A stretch of DNA of 5,626 bases from Acidimicrobiaceae bacterium (GTDB lineage Bacteria > Actinomycetota > Acidimicrobiia > Acidimicrobiales > Ilumatobacteraceae): contig PMCN01000210.1 of NCBI GenBank assembly GCA_003154135.1, positions 3,413-9,038 on the forward strand, read 5' to 3'. Positions 4,686-5,626 of this stretch are shown here, piece after piece. Each line of letters begins with the position of its first letter. Positions within the stretch are counted from its first letter, which is position 1. A model generated the notes under the pieces. That model was not told the DNA's origin, searched no databases, and saw only the letters and a program-made list of their open reading frames with translations. Made by a program: the position numbers and the translations under genes.

Positions 4686-5626
4686 GTGAGCAGCGACGTC
4701 GAACACACACCTCGCCGGCAGGGCAGCGCTCTGCTCGCGGCAGCCGGCGTCGTCGCGGTCGGGTTGCTGGTGGCGTCGGGAGTGGCACTCGTGCTGCGCC
4801 CGTCGCACGGCAGCACCGGTGGCGCCGGCTCCAACGACACCGAGGACATGGGGTTCAACGGCTCCGCGGTGGCGGGCACCGACGGGTCGACGCCGGCGAG
4901 CGGCGGAAGCACCCCGGGCTCCGGCTCTGCGGGCACGTCCGACGTCTCCACGAGCACGGTCCCGTTCACGTCCGCACCCGCCGACGGCAAGACCAGCGTC
5001 GACCGCCGCCTGGTGAGCTCGTTCGTGGTCACCAACGCCGACCTGCAGCCGAAGAGCATCGTGGCCTCCGACACCGGGCTGTTCTTCGCCCAGAACATGA
5101 TGTACCGGCACAACGTGATGGTGTTCGACCATGCCGGCAACGTGGTGGCGAAGATCCCCGACAACGTCGACCTCGCCGCCTACGGCGTGGCCAACGGTGT
5201 GAAGGCGCAGGGCTCGCCGGTGGAAGCCGCGTTCACGCCCGACAAGTCGGCGGTCTACGTGTCGAACTACAAGATGTACGGCCCGGGCTACCACCCCACC
5301 GCCGACGACAACTGCAACCGCGGCACGTGGGATGACAGCTACGTCTACAAGATCAACACCAGCACGTTCCACATCGACAAGGTCATCCGCACCGGCGCGG
5401 TGCCCAAGTTCCTCGCCGTCACACCCGATGGATCGCGGCTCCTCGTGTCCGACTGGTGCGGCTTCGACGTCACCGTCATCGACACTGCCACCGACACGCC
5501 CATCACACGCATCCCTGTCGGCCGCCATCCACGGGGCATCGCCATCACCAAGGACTCCCGGTACGCGTACATCGCGGTGATGGGTGAGGCCAAGATCCTG
5601 AAGATCGACCTCTCGAGCAACAAGGT
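4686..5626 (+). CDS. Membrane-anchored YVTN/YncE-like beta-propeller protein, 3' end outside window
   Basis: The frame is open to the window end; 313 residues are visible. A short basic N-terminus (PRRQ at 9-12) precedes one hydrophobic segment (about 14-37), a signal anchor or uncleaved signal. A Ser/Thr/Gly/Pro-rich linker follows (about 39-104), as in surface proteins that span the wall. From about 105 the sequence shows YVTN-type propeller strands: HNVMVFDHAGNVVAKI, VEAAFTPDKSAVYVSNY, PKFLAVTPDGSRLLVSD, VTVIDTATDTPITRIPVG, then HPRGIAITKDSRYAYIAV. Two cysteines (210, 258) in the extracytoplasmic part might pair. Propellers of this family bind ligands or act as lactonase-like or scaffold proteins; no catalytic residues can be named here. 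GTG at 4686 is preferred because it starts just before the basic/hydrophobic signal; another in-frame GTG lies at 4659 inside the palindrome. It is divergent from the GT2 gene, suggesting a shared cell-surface role. Confidence 0.85.
   Translation, partial: MSSDVEHTPRRQGSALLAAAGVVAVGLLVASGVALVLRPSHGSTGGAGSNDTEDMGFNGSAVAGTDGSTPASGGSTPGSGSAGTSDVSTSTVPFTSAPADGKTSVDRRLVSSFVVTNADLQPKSIVASDTGLFFAQNMMYRHNVMVFDHAGNVVAKIPDNVDLAAYGVANGVKAQGSPVEAAFTPDKSAVYVSNYKMYGPGYHPTADDNCNRGTWDDSYVYKINTSTFHIDKVIRTGAVPKFLAVTPDGSRLLVSDWCGFDVTVIDTATDTPITRIPVGRHPRGIAITKDSRYAYIAVMGEAKILKIDLSSNK

Noticed and set aside
4568..5164. 199-residue N-terminal extension of the GT2 frame
   Set aside because: It would run antisense through the propeller coding region and across the intergenic palindromes; the ATG at 4567 gives a normal family N-terminus.
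4088..5335. 415-codon plus-strand open frame
   Set aside because: It crosses the divergent promoter region, runs antisense to the GT2 gene and overlaps the propeller frame; composition is Arg/His-rich and no domain is visible.

Overview
The window is GC-rich and densely coded, with GTG and ATG starts. The reading frames are typical of a high-GC actinobacterium. The mix of genes (a membrane-anchored helix-turn-helix protein, a cellulose-synthase-like GT2, a membrane-anchored beta-propeller) would fit an Acidimicrobiia-type organism, but that placement is inference. There are no RNA genes, CRISPR arrays, insertion sequences or other signs of recent mobility.

Layout: (1) Bases 1-1169, plus strand: the 3' part of a short-chain dehydrogenase/reductase (SDR) whose start lies outside the window. 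Its stop codon overlaps by one base the start of a HIT-family nucleotide-binding protein, so the two are probably one operon. (2) Bases 1182-2647, minus strand: a helix-turn-helix protein with one C-terminal membrane segment, followed 38 bases later by an SRAP/YedK (HMCES-type) abasic-site protein that keeps Cys2, Asn75, Glu105 and the late His. The HIT and SRAP genes converge on a 12-base gap, and an 8-bp hairpin there contains both stop codons. (3) Bases 2648-2842: a 195-base gap with an 8-bp inverted repeat abutting the ribosome-binding site of the HTH gene. (4) Bases 2843-4567, minus strand: a 574-residue BcsA-like GT2 membrane glycosyltransferase without PilZ, with a strong hairpin over its last codons. 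(5) Bases 4568-4685: a divergent promoter region with two separate inverted repeats. (6) Bases 4686 to the window end, plus strand: a YVTN/YncE-like beta-propeller with an N-terminal membrane anchor and a Ser/Thr/Gly-rich linker, running off the window.

How the genes may work together: SDR and HIT are probably co-translated, but no shared pathway is evident. The HTH and SRAP genes are probably co-transcribed, which would put DNA-lesion protection next to a membrane-tethered regulator. The glycosyltransferase and the propeller share a divergent promoter region and both act at the membrane or cell surface, so a joint role in making or handling an exopolysaccharide is plausible but unproven.

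Nothing here is a clearly new system. The points most worth checking are the altered QxxRW motif of the synthase (QRGTW), the palindrome with a possible leaderless promoter in front of the propeller gene, the HTH-membrane protein paired with SRAP, and the hairpins placed at gene ends and starts.
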